From positions 5,399,163 through 5,463,162 of the forward strand of contig OZ038325.1 in assembly GCA_964035795.1 (NCBI GenBank): DNA of 64,000 nucleotides, read 5' to 3'. The DNA is from Pterobdella sp. o SKG-2022. Taxonomy: Eukaryota > Annelida > Clitellata > Hirudinida > Piscicolidae. Position 1 is the first letter of the stretch. The number at the start of each line of letters is the position of its first letter. The notes under the pieces were generated by a model. It was not told the origin of the DNA. It worked only from the letters and a program-made list of their open reading frames with translations, and searched no databases. Of this stretch, positions 11,890-23,518 are shown piece by piece. The translations under genes and the position numbers were made by a program.

Positions 11890-12705
11890 GCAAATGTGTA
11901 CCTCCAGACACCAGCATGGCGCTGCCTCCGGTGCCGACCACAGGGAGACCAGAAGGGATCTCAAGACAACAACCCACCAAATCTAGACAAGAACTCGGCC
12001 AGGGCCACCCAACCACAACTCGTCATTCTACAATGGAATGCCAACTGTATTCACAGAAAAATAAACTATTCGAAAACCTAACAGAAAAACACAAGGCTGA
12101 CGTCATAACAATTCAAGAAAGTCGCCTCTACCCTCGAAATAAGACCCCAGGTTTCAGCAACTACCACCCAGTACGAAAATACAGACCAGTCCAAGAAGAA
12201 GCTTGAGGAGGGGGGTTACTGACACACGTGAAGACGCTACCCCATGAACTCTTCACTCTAGACGATAAAGATGATGGAACCCTCGAAAGACTGTCCATTC
12301 AGATTCCTATTCCTAATCAGCAGATGGTGACCATCTCCAACTGGTATTTTACCTGGAGAACTCACATTACCTGCAAAGAATTGGCTTCTCCATGGCAGCT
12401 TTCCAACCAGAAATACACGAAAATGAGATCATATGAGCTGACTTGAATGCCCACAACGACATATGGAACTTCCATGCCCAGACGATCACGGAGACAAGCT
12501 GGCAGAAGTTTTCATAGATTCTGAAGGCGGCTTGCTCAACAATGCCAAACTCAGCACGCGCCAAGACCCTGCCACCGGCAAATGCTTTTTCCCAGACGTC
12601 ATCATTGTACACACTGGCATCCAACATCGCTGTGACTGGGTCCACCTCAACGCCCTCTCTTCAGACCACAAACCCATCCTAACGACGGCCGAAATATCAC
12701 ATCTC
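11890..12705 (+). mobile_element. Jockey-like LINE endonuclease fragment
   Basis: Frames in order give LVILQWNANCIHRK (about 12,020-12,060), KHKADVITIQESRLYPRNK (12,090-12,145; the QES/QEN catalytic Glu box), ERLSIQIPIPNQQMVTISNWY (12,281-12,343), GDKLAEVFIDSEGGLLNNA (12,490-12,548) and ending SSDHKPI (about 12,660-12,680; the SDH box). This is a typical APE-type endonuclease domain. There is no RT after it; a different LINE type begins at about 12,706. A closely related copy lies at 16,190-17,060. Confidence 0.75.
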
Positions 12706-12965
12706 ATCTTCATGGCCCTCACAACACTGATAGAAAAAACAAAAATAGAACAGGTTTGGTAGATTTAAGCTATAACAATGATCTGAAAATCACCAATACT
12801 TTTTTCCCCATGAAAGAATCAATCAGTGGACGTGGCACCACCCAATCCAAAAAGTAGGGCCCACTCGATTATGTGCTCGTAAGAGCTGAAGTATATGATA
12901 CGAAAGCTAGTCACTAAACAAGACATATACCAGAGCATAACCTAATTATTTTAAAAATAGTAATG
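12706..12965 (+). mobile_element. RTE-like LINE endonuclease second-half fragment
   Basis: Reads HGPHNTDRKNKNRTGL, NNDLKITNTFF and GPLDYVLVRAEV, the part between the GDFNA box and the SDH box of RTE-like endonucleases. The first bases (catggccctcacaacactga) recur at 10,269-10,288, so it comes from the same family as 9,770-11,720. It is abruptly joined to the Jockey-like fragment on its left. Confidence 0.6.
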
Positions 12966-13029
12966 AAAAACAACAATAGACACTTATCCATCAATCAAAG
13001 CCCATAAAAAAAAAATTTTTTTGCAAGAA

Positions 13030-14076
13030 ATATAATATCCCACAGGAAGCAATGGAATCTTACTTAATCCCAGTAATACAACCATTAGTTGATGCCTTTG
13101 TAAAAACTCAACAGAGTTCGTCCAAAGCCTCAAAGGAATTTATTTGAAGGAAGACGAATACCTTGTTGGTTTTGACGCAGAGTCCCTGTTTCCATCAATC
13201 CCGCTAAAGAAATGCATAAAACTGATGAATGATCTTAGAAAAGATCCCAACCTTCATAAACACACCAACCTTACATCCGAAGACATCAAGACCTCATAAA
13301 TCTATGTTTTTCCTCATCAGACTTCATGTACAATAATATGGTATACTCCATGGAAAACTCGACCTCAGCTTAATGGTACCAATAGCGCAAATATTGATGA
13401 ACCATACCTTAAAAGAGTCCATAAAACGAAAAAAAATAGAAAGCTGAAAGCACCTCGCTCATTGAAAATATATATGCATGATATCTTCGGAGTTTCTAAA
13501 TATCCTTAATAAAATTGATTCGAATGTGAAATTTACATTTGGAACCGAAGCGGACAACACCTTACCCTTTCTCGACACACTCATAATTGAGGAGAATAAC
13601 GGAACCTTACAAACCACGGTATACCGAAAAAAATCAAACACTGGACTCACTATCAACCCGTCCTCAAACCAAGACCCCAAAATTTGAAAATGAGTGTTTA
13701 AGGGAGCCCTTTGCCAAGCCTACAAAGTATGTTCAACTGAAAAACTCCTAAAAAATGAAATAAACCACCTAATAAACAACTTCCAAGATAATGGATATAA
13801 TAAGAAAACTCTGACGCACATGAAAAAAATAAAAACCTGAAGCACCAACAATAAACAATATAACAACTTACAGACAAATCAAGAAGCTCACATGCCAAGC
13901 ATGTTGATATGTAAATTGAACAAAGAAAAAAACGAAATGGTCAAATATTAGGTGTTTTTATCCCATATATTCCCCGAATGAATATCTAATTGAAAAAAAT
14001 ATTCACAGGAAACAACATTTCTTTCCACAGCTCTTCAGGTCCCATAGTAGAGAGCATATTAGGGTCAACTTAGAAC
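13030..14076 (+). mobile_element. Penelope-like retroelement copy 2
   Basis: Blocks in order: LVGFDAESLFPSIPLKKC (13,165-13,220; RT block with first catalytic Asp), INLCFSSSDFMYNNMVYSM (13,296-13,352), LDLSLMVPIAQILMNHTLKE (13,362-13,421), KIYMHDIFG (13,467-13,493; the YxDD position reads YMHD, a decayed catalytic box), NTLPFLDTLIIEENNGTLQ (13,557-13,613) and TTVYRKKSN. It ends near NISFHSS (about 14,020) and is followed immediately by the inverted-repeat arm at 14,077. No GIY-YIG part is present, so it is 3'-truncated or its end was replaced. Confidence 0.8.
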
Positions 14077-14220
14077 TTTTTAAAGACATCTTAAATTTAC
14101 TTATAAACAATATTTGACAATTTGTTTACGTCGATTTATGGAAGAAGTTTAGTAAATTTATTGAGCAAAATAAATAGCTATAATTTTCGATAAGTTTAGC
14201 CTTATCATAAAACTTTAGCA
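14077..14220 (-). repeat. Inverted-repeat arm, left of PLE copy 3
   Basis: Its reverse complement aligns over about 140 bases with 15,651-15,789: both read gctaa-g/c-gttttatgataaggct and end with agatgtct and taaaaagt. The homology stops sharply after taaaaagt. Confidence 0.8.
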
Positions 14221-14259
14221 AAAAAAATTTATTAAGTAACTATGGTTATAAAGCAGTTT

Positions 14260-15500
14260 AAACAAAAACTATAAGTAATAAAAATAAAATACCACGCATG
14301 ACTCCGGACCCATTGGTCTCAGCCTAATGGTGACCCTTGCCCAAGTGTGGATGAACCACACTATAAATGAAGCAATGAAAATTTCAAAAAAAGAAATATC
14401 AAAGCACCGCGAGTTCTCAAGGTTTACATGAACGACAGATTTGGGATCATTCAAAAAAACAAAAACAATAATACACACAGAGTTCATAAATATTTTGAAC
14501 GAAGTAGACGCAAAAATAAGTTTTATATGTGAAATAGAAGTGAACTTCAGAATGCCATTCTTGGACACATTAGTCATCAGAGAAAAAGATGGGAGTTTAT
14601 CGACAACAGTTTACCGGAAACCCTCACGCACATTGCTAACAACAAGCCCTCAATCCAGCCAAAACACCAATATATGACTAGGAGCATTCAAAAGAGCTCT
14701 ATCCTGGGCCTACAAGTTATGTTCAAATGAACAACTTTTAAGAAAAGAACTTGATTTTCTAATAAAAAAACTTTGAAGACAATGGCTATAACAGAAAAAA
14801 ATTGTACCAAATCGCCCAAACATATAAACCCAAAAAATCATAACCACTAATAAAAACAGGTTACAATTTAAGATCAAAAAGCCAAAAAAGAAAAAAAAAA
14901 CCAAAACATAAGAAGCATATTACATGGGTCTCAATACCTTAAATCCCACATATGAATCAAGTTAAAAAAAGAATTCACCGATAATAGTGTGTCTTTCCAT
15001 TCCTTTTCTGGTCTCAAACTAGGAAACATTTTTTGTGCTGCAAATAAAACAAAACACAATAGATTGGACCAAAAGGGGATATACAAATTGAAATGTTCGT
15101 GTAACCCCGTAAAGTGTTACATCGGAGATGTATCATCAAATAAGGACTCAAACACAATTTCAGGTATAAGCAAGCACGCACGAGAATGTTTCCAGAGAAA
15201 AGTTGACTGGGATAGGCTAGTGATCCTGAAAACAATAATTAAAAAAATGAAGCATCTCTCCAAATGAAACTATTAATACGGGAGAGCCTGGAGATAAAAA
15301 AAATGAATCGGTGAGGAATGGCTACAATGACCCACAGTTGCAAGTGGAAACAAGTGCCTGGGACCCAATACTGATGATATAGCAAAAATTGGGCAATAAG
15401 AACTTTGATAAAGCAAAAAAGGGAAGACATGGAGATTAATTTCTCTAAAACAGAAAACTTTTTTTTTTGAAGTTAAAAATTAACATTGAAATAATAATTT
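14260..15500 (+). mobile_element. Penelope-like retroelement copy 3 with GIY-YIG endonuclease
   Basis: DSGPIGLSLMVTLAQVWMNH (14,299-14,360), KVYMNDRFGI (14,420-14,450; YxDD box degenerate as YMND), FRMPFLDTLVIREKDGS (14,547-14,597), TTVYRKPS, RALSWAYKLCSNEQ (about 14,690-14,735) and the C-terminal GIY-YIG part. Same family as the copies at 1-1,520 and 13,030-14,076. A head-to-tail pair of partial copies (2 then 3) is a known habit of Penelope-like elements. Confidence 0.85.
14989..15267 (+). pseudogene. PLE GIY-YIG endonuclease domain fragment
   Basis: Open frame of 92 residues containing LDQKGIYKLKCSCNPVKCYIG (15,064-15,126): the GIY and YIG signatures are both exact and about a dozen residues apart. 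They are followed by SGISKHARECFQRKVDWD, matching the KxRxxEH-type region only loosely. In Penelope-like elements this domain cuts the target DNA. The best-preserved feature of the three PLE copies. Confidence 0.8.
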
Positions 15501-15650
15501 GTACTGGCTGGAATGACACGCAACTTCAGGTTAACACAAATGCATGGGACCCGATACTCAGAGAACTACAAATAATAGAGCAGAAGGGAGCATCCAAGGT
15601 GGGATATAGATTAAATTCTCTGATAATCCCATAAACAATAGTCACTTCAT
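15501..15650 (+). repeat. Second copy of the PLE C-terminal tail
   Basis: Encodes WNDTQLQVNTNAWDPIL, a diverged repeat of the segment just upstream (15,312-15,365; YNDPQLQVETSAWDPIL in mixed frames). So the PLE tail is present twice before the right inverted-repeat arm. Confidence 0.6.
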
Positions 15651-15789
15651 GCTAACGTTTTATGATAAGGCTATACTTATCAAAAATTATAGATTTTAGC
15701 TTTTATTTTAAATAAATTTATGACTTCTCAATTGATGTTTACGAAGTTTAAATACTATACAAAACATACATAAGATGTCTCTAAAAAGT
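15651..15789 (+). repeat. Inverted-repeat arm, right of PLE copy 3
   Basis: Reverse-complement partner of 14,077-14,220. A further diverged member in this orientation lies at 19,945-20,070, so the sequence also exists as a dispersed repeat. Confidence 0.8.
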
Positions 15790-15964
15790 AACAATAGACA
15801 TATGATAACAAAACTTCCACATACACAAAATACAATATAAATACAAAAATGCAAATCAAACTAAACTCAACACCGACCACACTAACAAATTAAAAAAAAG
15901 CTAGAAAAAAAAAACTAAACTAAATCAATATCCACGTGCCCATTGAAAAAACTTAAAAATGTTT

Positions 15965-16189
15965 TAAAGATTTTTTTGAATAATTTCTTGAAAACTTTGC
16001 CCATAAAAAGCAAAGTCCAGGAAAAACAATGGTTTACTGACGAAACAAGAAAGTTATCTGAATAAAAAGCCAAACACCATCTGAGAATTAAATCATTTAA
16101 GCAGAAAGGCCATAAAATTTCTCAAGATCTAATCAGCAGCTACAACAAAAGTGATTCACAGCTCGACAAAACATCTACCGGAGTCAGCA
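15965..16189 (+). mobile_element. RTE-like LINE linker fragment
   Basis: Reads LPIKSKVQEKQWFTDETRKL and HHLRIKSFKQKGHK, the basic linker between endonuclease and RT in RTE-like LINEs. The apparent continuation (RMKEHFEDAAKTD-like) lies at 17,190 onward, after the Jockey-like fragment. Confidence 0.55.
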
Positions 16190-17060
16190 AACCACAATTG
16201 AAAATTTTACAAAGGAATGCGAACGGGATCTACAACTTCAGAACGGTGCAAGAGGAAGCCCGAGAAAGAGAACTACTAATCTACGTAAAGAAGATCATTT
16301 TCTACAAAGTACGACTAGTGGATGATGCGGAAGACGGGGCCTTGGAACGAATGCCCATCCAGATACCTATCCTAAACCAACAGAAGATAAAAATCTCCAA
16401 CTGGTACCTTCCACCAGAGAACTTACAGTACCTGTAACGAATGGGCTTCTCTATGGCGTCCTTTCAGCCCAAAATACGAGAGAATGAAATAATTTGTGCA
16501 GAGTTGAACACACAAGACGAGATCTGGGATCAGAGTGCCCACCCCGACAAACGGGGGAACAACTAGTGGAGATCACCATGGATGCGGAAGGGGACTTCCT
16601 GAACAACGCCGACCTTGCCACACGCCAAGACCCAGCAACAGGCCCCACTCCAAAGTTCGCATCCCTTGCCCAACAACTCGCTTCTGCAAAGGAAACAACT
16701 GCGGCTGAAGGCCCAACCGACCTGCAGACCTTCACTGATGGCTCCACCCTCAACGGTACGGAGAATGGAGTGGTCGTCTTCAGAAGTAACACACAGATCC
16801 ACTCTTGGAAAACGCCCACTGGGACCTTTAGCAGCTCTTTTCAGGCCAAAAAGACTGCTCTAATCACTGCCATCTCCTGGCTCGAACAGAATGACGACTG
16901 GTTCCCAGCCTCCATCATCACAGAGCTCAATTCCCTTCCATGGGCTCTCTTTAACCCCAATATTACTGACCCATCTCTCCTGTCTCTTAACACCTCAATT
17001 GCGACTTTCTATTCAACTAAGAGCATCCGGTTGATCTGGGTTTCGAGCAGAGGCAGAAAG
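16190..17060 (+). mobile_element. Jockey-like LINE derivative: endonuclease joined to RNase H, RT absent
   Basis: Endonuclease blocks LKILQRNANG (16,198), ERMPIQIPILNQQKIKISNWY (16,348-16,410) and EITMDAEGDFLNNADLATRQ are followed, within one open frame (16,494-17,165), by a type-I RNase H domain: LQTFTDGSTLNG (16,723-16,758; catalytic D), SSSFQAKKTALITAI (16,833-16,877; catalytic E replaced by K at the QAE position), ITELNSLPWAL (the usual D..S position reads E..S) and IRLIWVSSRG (17,026-17,055; the usual WVPGHCG is altered). The join comes right after DPATG, with no RT between. Related to 11,890-12,705. Confidence 0.75.
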
Positions 17061-17089
17061 GGTTACAGAACTTTACATCAAACAAGGAA

Positions 17090-18880
17090 GGAGAGGCTCA
17101 ATTTTGAAATTGCTGAAACTGGCGAACTCTTCAAAAATTACAAGTTCAGCAAAACTGAGATCTAAAAGTGTTAAATTACTTATATGTTCTTCAGATGAGG
17201 TTGAAAGAACATTTTGAAGATGCTGCCAAAACTGATGCCATAGTAGAAGCCAAACAATACGTCAAGCTCGTAGCAGCAAAAACTGAATTAGATGATGAAA
17301 AGGTTTAAAAGTTTTCTAGACCATTGTTAAGAATAGAATTGCATAAAGCTTTGTGTCAATGCAAGATAGAAATGGTTTTTGGTATGGATCAAATTAGTTA
17401 GATTATGCTCAAGACAAGCGACAAGGTGACAGTTAATTGGCTTAAAGTGAGTGCAGATCAAATATGGGAATCGAAAATTATTCCAAAAGATTGGAAACGC
17501 CAAATAGTAATCCCAATTCATAAAAATGATTCAAAACCACTAAGCCAAAACTACCGAGGGATATCTCTTACGCGTAGAGTGTTTGGCAGAGAAGTTCAAA
17601 CAGATTGCAAAATATGGTCAACTGGGAGAGAACCACACGTGGATTCAACATTCCAGAAAAATCAATCCGCATAATTAAAGCACTTCATAGTCATTCAACT
17701 GGATTGATACGTTTATAGGTAAAGATGTCTGAAGAGTTCCCAATAAGCATATAAGTAAAACAAGGAGACGTTTTAGCTCCTATGTTGTTCAACCTCTATC
17801 TTGATGCTGTGCTAAAAGTGGCACTGAAAAAATCCCGACAAAGGCATCTTTGTGTACAAAACCTACCTTATGCTTATGACATTTTGATTATAAACAGCAA
17901 CATTGAAGCAATGAATGATGTCTTTGCTGAAGTTGCATCGAAAATAAACTTCAAAAAAAAAATACTCATGTGCACCCTCCCTGACAACACCAATAATAAC
18001 AGTATCAATCCCAATAAAAACATTCGAAACAACATTGACAAAAACATCAACAAGAAAAATATTAACAAAAGTAGATGAAGCAACGACGACAAAAACACAC
18101 TAGAATAACAAAAACAACACTTCCAATAACATCAAATAAACACAAACGACAATATCAATAAAAACTAAAATGACAATAGCAATAAGAATCCAGACGCCAC
18201 AGCAACGCTTTCAACTGGGAATGACAATTACTTGGAAGAGGTAACACAATTCAAAAATACAATAGAAACAAACACTAAGGTTTATTGAGAAACTTATTAC
18301 TCTTAGAAAAAGCTTCGTGTATTAAGTTTCTCAATAAACCTTAGTGTTTGTTTCTAATATATTAATTTCCGGCTATTTTACGTCACAATTCAAAAACCTC
18401 GAAAGTATCCTCAGTAGCGATAATTCGGTTGATACAGAAGTTGGAGAGCAAATCAACAGAGCAGAACAAGCGTTTCGCACCAAAATTGAAACTTTAAAGC
18501 GATTATCATACCAAACCTTCTATACTGTAGCGAAACTTGGAACCTCTTACAGAAACATACAAAGTCTCTACAGGTGCTTAAGGATCATCACTGGCACATT
18601 TCTATAGGAAAGTATGCGGTATAGACACAGACAACTGGAAGAAACTTGCTGCAAACAGATCAGCCTGGAGATCTACAGTATTCAAGGAACTCTCCTATGG
18701 TGAAGGAAAAATGGCAGAAGAAAGCAAGTCAGCACACATCCGTCGAACAACAAAACAACGCACCAGTCTTCACCTGCCTAAACTATGGCTGACACTGCAA
18801 ATTAATGATCGGCCTCTACAGCCGCAACAGACGGTGCACGACAAGTTTTTCAACAGGCGCAATTCCATAGTCTACGACTG
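17090..18880 (+). mobile_element. RTE-like LINE remnant (RT and C-terminus), interrupted by a hairpin insert
   Basis: Blocks in order: LKEHFEDAAKTDAIVEAK (17,199-17,252), DQIWESKIIPKDWKRQIVIP (17,456-17,515), SQNYRGISL (17,544-17,570), KMSEEFPISI (17,724), VKQGDVLAPMLFNLYLDAVL (17,755-17,814), LPYAYDILIIN (17,860-17,892; the YADD box reads YAYD), DNYLEEVTQFK (18,223-18,256), then after the insert NLESILSSDNSVDTEVGEQI (18,397-18,456), RCLRIITG and DNWKKLAANRSAWRS (about 18,630-18,675). Same family as 9,770-11,720. Part of the palm is deleted near 17,570-17,640, and an AAC-rich simple stretch (17,985-18,190) sits inside. Confidence 0.75.
18245..18396. repeat. 126-bp hairpin insert with 13-bp target-site duplication
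   Basis: CACAATTCAAAAA occurs at 18,245-18,257 and 18,384-18,396. Between them lie two perfect 33-base inverted arms (18,264-18,296 and 18,323-18,355) separated by a 26-base loop. Deleting the insert and one TSD copy restores the LINE reading VTQFKNLESI without a frameshift. Confidence 0.9.
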
Positions 18881-18929
18881 AAAGGCCAAAAATCATAAAC
18901 TTGACAGTTCAAGAAATTGTAAAACATTT

Positions 18930-19715
18930 CACAAAGACATAACTTGAGTTTTCACCAATATGCAGATGACACACAATTGTATTCTAGTTTTGTCCCTGGT
19001 GAAACTTAGCAATTGCAGAACAGATTGTCTGACTGTGTCGATGAGATGGCAGCCTGGATGGAACCCAATAATCTTAAACTCAATAGATCCAAAACTGAAG
19101 CTATATGGTTTTCTTCTTTGAGAAAGGTGAACAAGTTACCAACCAAACAAATAAGAATACTGGATACTTTCATATCACCTTCAGAAAGTGTCAAGAGCCT
19201 GGGTGTTTTTCATGGATAGAGATTTGAGCATGAACTCACATATAAGTAAGATGTTGCAAGCAGGCTTCTTAGCTCTCAGGCAGATAAAGTCCATTAAGAA
19301 GTGTCTTTCTTATGATTCATTGAGGACCCTTGCTGTTGCTTTGATTCTGAGCAGAATAGATTATAGCAACACATTGTTAGCTGGGTTACCTGAAAAGCAG
19401 CTGTGTAGAGTCCAGTCTCTTATCAACACTACAGCCAGGTTAATTACAGGCACAAGGAAGTTTGACCATATAACTCCAGTTTTGAAAAAGTTGCATTGGG
19501 TCAAAGTTAGGGATAGGGTAGTTGATAAAATATTAGATCTTCGGACTCAACCAATTTATACGTCCCTAAGTCCAAAATGTCTAATATTGGAAAGCGTAGG
19601 TTTGAAGTTGAAGGCCCAAGTTTGTGGAACGGCTTGCTGGAAGGCTTAGGAAAGTGAAGGACTTTGGAAAGAGGCTAAAAACTAGTTTTTTAAAAAATAT
19701 TAAGCTGTTATAACC
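18930..19715 (+). mobile_element. L2/CR1-like LINE 3' fragment
   Basis: Reads FHQYADDTQLYSSF (18,950-18,992; intact YADD box), CVDEMAAWMEPNNLKLNRSKTE (19,036-19,101), MNSHISKMLQAGFLALRQIK (19,230-19,290), LILSRIDYSNTLLAGLPEKQ (19,341-19,400), ITPVLKKLHWVKVRDRV (about 19,470-19,520) and, after a deletion near 19,570-19,590, FEVEGPSLWNGLLEGLRKVK (19,604-19,662). This is the standard block order of L2/CR1 RT C-terminal halves. A frameshift at 19,195-19,210 separates two frames. 5'-truncated, as LINE copies usually are. Confidence 0.85.
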
Positions 19716-19944
19716 TATTATTAAAATAGAATATTTTACAAATATCAAGTGACCTTGAAACTCTCTGGGTTAAACATCACTATAATAAACCTCGTAAATT
19801 ATTATTATTATTAACAATGTGAAGCACAAGTCGCTATAAATAAGATAGATACAAAATCGTTCAAAACCTACCTTACGTTTTGTTAAAACCCAGCAACACT
19901 AAAAACCTTGCATGTATTGCTTTTTTGTACATTAATCAATTTTT

Positions 19945-20070
19945 TCGAACATAAAACGTCTTATGATAAGACTAAACATAGCGAAATAATAGCTATTTTT
20001 GCTACCTTTTTGAATACATTGAAAAAAAAACTTGAAAATCAACATGAAACTTATCAAAAAATCATAACAT
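19945..20070 (+). repeat. Third member of the PLE-flanking repeat
   Basis: Contains cataaaacgtcttatgataa followed by gactaaac and atagctatttt, diverged from the arm at 15,651-15,789 and in the same orientation. Confidence 0.5.
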
Positions 20071-22189
20071 AAACAGATTCATGCCTTAATACGAACTTAG
20101 TGAGGCTTCTCCACTTTTCTACATTCGTATTTTTTCTGTAAACTCCTTTCCGGGCGATATTCCAATTTTTACGGGCCCTTATTTTGCCATCGACGTCATC
20201 TTTGTCGTCACTGTTTCGAACTTTTCTGAAAGTATCTTCATTCAATGCTGTACATTCCATAGTCACCAGGATATTTTACAACCATTTAAGTTCTTTCTAT
20301 CTGTATTAATAGATGTAGCTTTGTTATTAAGCAATTATAATTTTCGGTTGATTCGGCATTATAAGTCAACATAATTAGTCTCTTAATTGTGATGAACCAT
20401 TATGTATATATGTGTGTATAGAGATTAAAAGCATATTTTGATAATTACGAGTTTCAAAATTGAAGATTTAAAAAATTTCGACAATTATAATAATCGACCT
20501 AACTTTGGTCCCAATAGTCAAGGTGAAATGACTGGATATTGAAACAAAAGTATAAGAGCTAAAGTAAAATGCCATTAGTTTGAGACAAGCAAATTTCTAA
20601 GTTTATAAATATTAGCTAGGTTTTATTTGAAATATATAATGTATTTCCTATATTTTTGTGAGGCTTATTCAAAAATGATGAAAAAGTCACTAATTTAAAA
20701 ACAAGAAAACTATTATATATTTTTAGTGCTTTATCACAAAAACCTAAAAGTCAGCTTAAGTAAGTATCACAAACAAATTTTAAGATATAGAAGTTACAAA
20801 TTACTGGTATAGGTGAAAACTTTAAATTTTGGAAATATATTATTTAATTTTTATCATCAAAATACTAATAATAACAGATGATTCAGCATCATAATAAATA
20901 GAATTGAATTGAAAAAGTTGAAAAACAAAACATGAAATAATTTTACTAGTATATTAACCTTGAATGTTCTATCAAATTTGGGTAATATTGAAATGGAAGT
21001 AACTATATGGTTTATAATGTTAATTTAGTATCCACTATAATGCTTATGTAAGCAACTGTTTTTTAAAAGATAGAAATTCATTTTTTTAAAAAATTTTTTT
21101 AGTTTTTGAAAAAAATATATTAAGCTATTTTTATTAAATCAGTAAAAACTTTTACAACTAGTTAATCCTTATTTTCTACTTTTATAAGTCCTTACGGTCT
21201 TATTTTTGTTGTGTATGCAAATACCAGCATAAGTGTAAGCTACTTTTAACTTTATAATATTATTTATTTTACTTATAATTGAAAAAATAATTTTCATATT
21301 GATTTAGAATGAGTATCATCTTTTCGGTTGGAAAAGTTTAGTTATTATTAAATAACTATAAAAATAATTATGAATGAATATAAACTTATTTATGGAATTT
21401 TGCAATTTTTTAATACTTATTGATTGAAAAAAGTGAACAATTTTCAAATTTTAATTTTTCTTACCTTTCGAAATAAAGTTGAACTTTTATTAAAAATGAA
21501 TCTATGTATTAATCTTTTTGGAATTGATTTTTCTTTTTTTCTTTTTTACTAAATCGATGAAAAAAGACAATTCATCGAATTTAAGTCAAATAGTTTTATG
21601 GAGTTTTAAAAACTTTGATATGCATTTATATTTTTGCTGATCGTCAATTCGTAGTAGAAAATGGTCCATGACAACAAAGATAAATGAATATGAATGAAAC
21701 TGAGTAATGAAGAAAATAGAAACTGAAAATGAAAGAAAAAAACAACTTTCAACATTTATTTGCATCTGTGGTTAAGCAAACCAATTCGCGCAAGAAAAAC
21801 TCTTCCACAATTTGTTTTAATCTTACACATTTATACAACTGTCATTAAAAAAAACTTTATTATAATTAGCAATTGTTTCTTTTTATACTTTTTAATATAT
21901 TTTTTTTCATTGACTCATTTTCAATTTATCATTCATTCATTCAAATGACCCACATAAAGTACCACCCTGAGAAACTTATCAATTATAAAACTGAAACCTC
22001 TGTAAAAAGTGACTCGATAATTGACTTACTTTATACCTTGTTTAGCAAAATGTTAAAGGCACTGACTGTCTGATTGCCAGCTTACAGCCTTATCTCATAC
22101 AGCATGGTAACTCCGGTACTGAAATGTATAAAAAAAAAATTTTTTACTAAAAAAATCACATTAACAAAACACTAAGTCAAACTATCATC
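20071..22189. other. AT-rich spacer, no gene seen
   Basis: No recognisable protein, RNA gene or repeat structure. Short frames of 60-70 codons are consistent with chance. Confidence 0.5.
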
Positions 22190-22572
22190 TCGGTGAACTA
22201 CTACCTTGTCGTGGTCGGGTGGCTTGTGTGCCTCCAGGTAACCCGGCTGGAGCTTCGCTTTTGTAAGGGTCACCCATGCCAAGCAGGTCTATGGATAGAC
22301 ACTAGACTGAATGTATTTTCTGGCTTTCTAGTAGGAAAAGATGAAGTTACAGAATCAACAACAAGAAAATTTTCCAATCTTGTTTGCAGTAGACTTTGAG
22401 TCTCTTTTGGAGACGTATATGACTGGCAGTAGTGAAGCCGTGAAGATGTCACTGGCACGCGAATAAACGATTTGAGCACATAAGTGAAGACCAGAACTGG
22501 TTTTTGGAATGTGTGAACAATGCTTGAAGCAGGAAGAGTGGCATAAATCAATGCAAAAATGAAAAAATTGCG
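22190..22572 (+). mobile_element. RTE-like LINE 5' end (untranslated leader and start of endonuclease)
   Basis: The leader tgaactactaccttgtcgtg with ggcttgtgtgcctccaggta and gggtcacccatgcc is typical of 5' ends of endonuclease/RT LINEs. It leads into FWNVXTMLEAGRVA (22,504-22,546), the WNVRTM start of an APE endonuclease with one in-frame stop. The copy stops a few codons later (near 22,572), so it has lost its 3' end rather than its 5' end. Confidence 0.65.
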
Positions 22573-22790
22573 TTTTTTATTTAATTTTTATTTAGTATGT
22601 TTATATAATTTTGAGCAATAAATTACATTACAAAATACTTAAATAAGTTGAATACTCTAAAACTTACATATCCTCGTTCATATGCCACTCATCAACTCTT
22701 CACATCAAATACACTTCCCTCCCACTCAACACCAATAAATCCTTCCTCTTCAAATATCCCACCAAACAAAACAACCAAATCCAATTAATT

Positions 22791-22921
<131 letters not shown>

Positions 22922-23518
22922 CCAAACGCAAAAAAATCTTCCAACTTCCCAGACCTCTTCACAACATCCATAAATAACTTGAACATTCTACAATTCAATA
23001 TCATCCCAATCACTAAAAACTCATCCACTTAATATACAAAATACACATCATTGAACTTCAAAAACCCAACCCCAACAACAAACACAGAACCCCGCATATC
23101 CTCAATTTTTCATCATTAAAATAAGACAGACCGTCAACTCAAGAAGTCCTAGGTCTACTTATCTATCTCAATAATAACATCACCAACTGTCAAATCTCCA
23201 CTTCACAAATCTAACCACCAACAACATAGAACAAACCGTAAAAATTTACCTAAAACACATCTAGTTTTACATCTCAAGCTTATATATCTCACTCAACATC
23301 AACAACCTAGAAAACACAACCACCAACCTTTTCATCCAACTCACAAACCTCTCCAATTCAACAACTTCATGTAATATTTACACTCACTTACAATCATGAC
23401 ATTCTCACCACAAAAGCTAACTCATCAATACTGCTCAACTCCAACCACATAATTTTCACTCTCCCACTCGATTACTCTTGAAACTCAGACCAGCAACCAA
23501 CCTTCTCTGACATCACAA

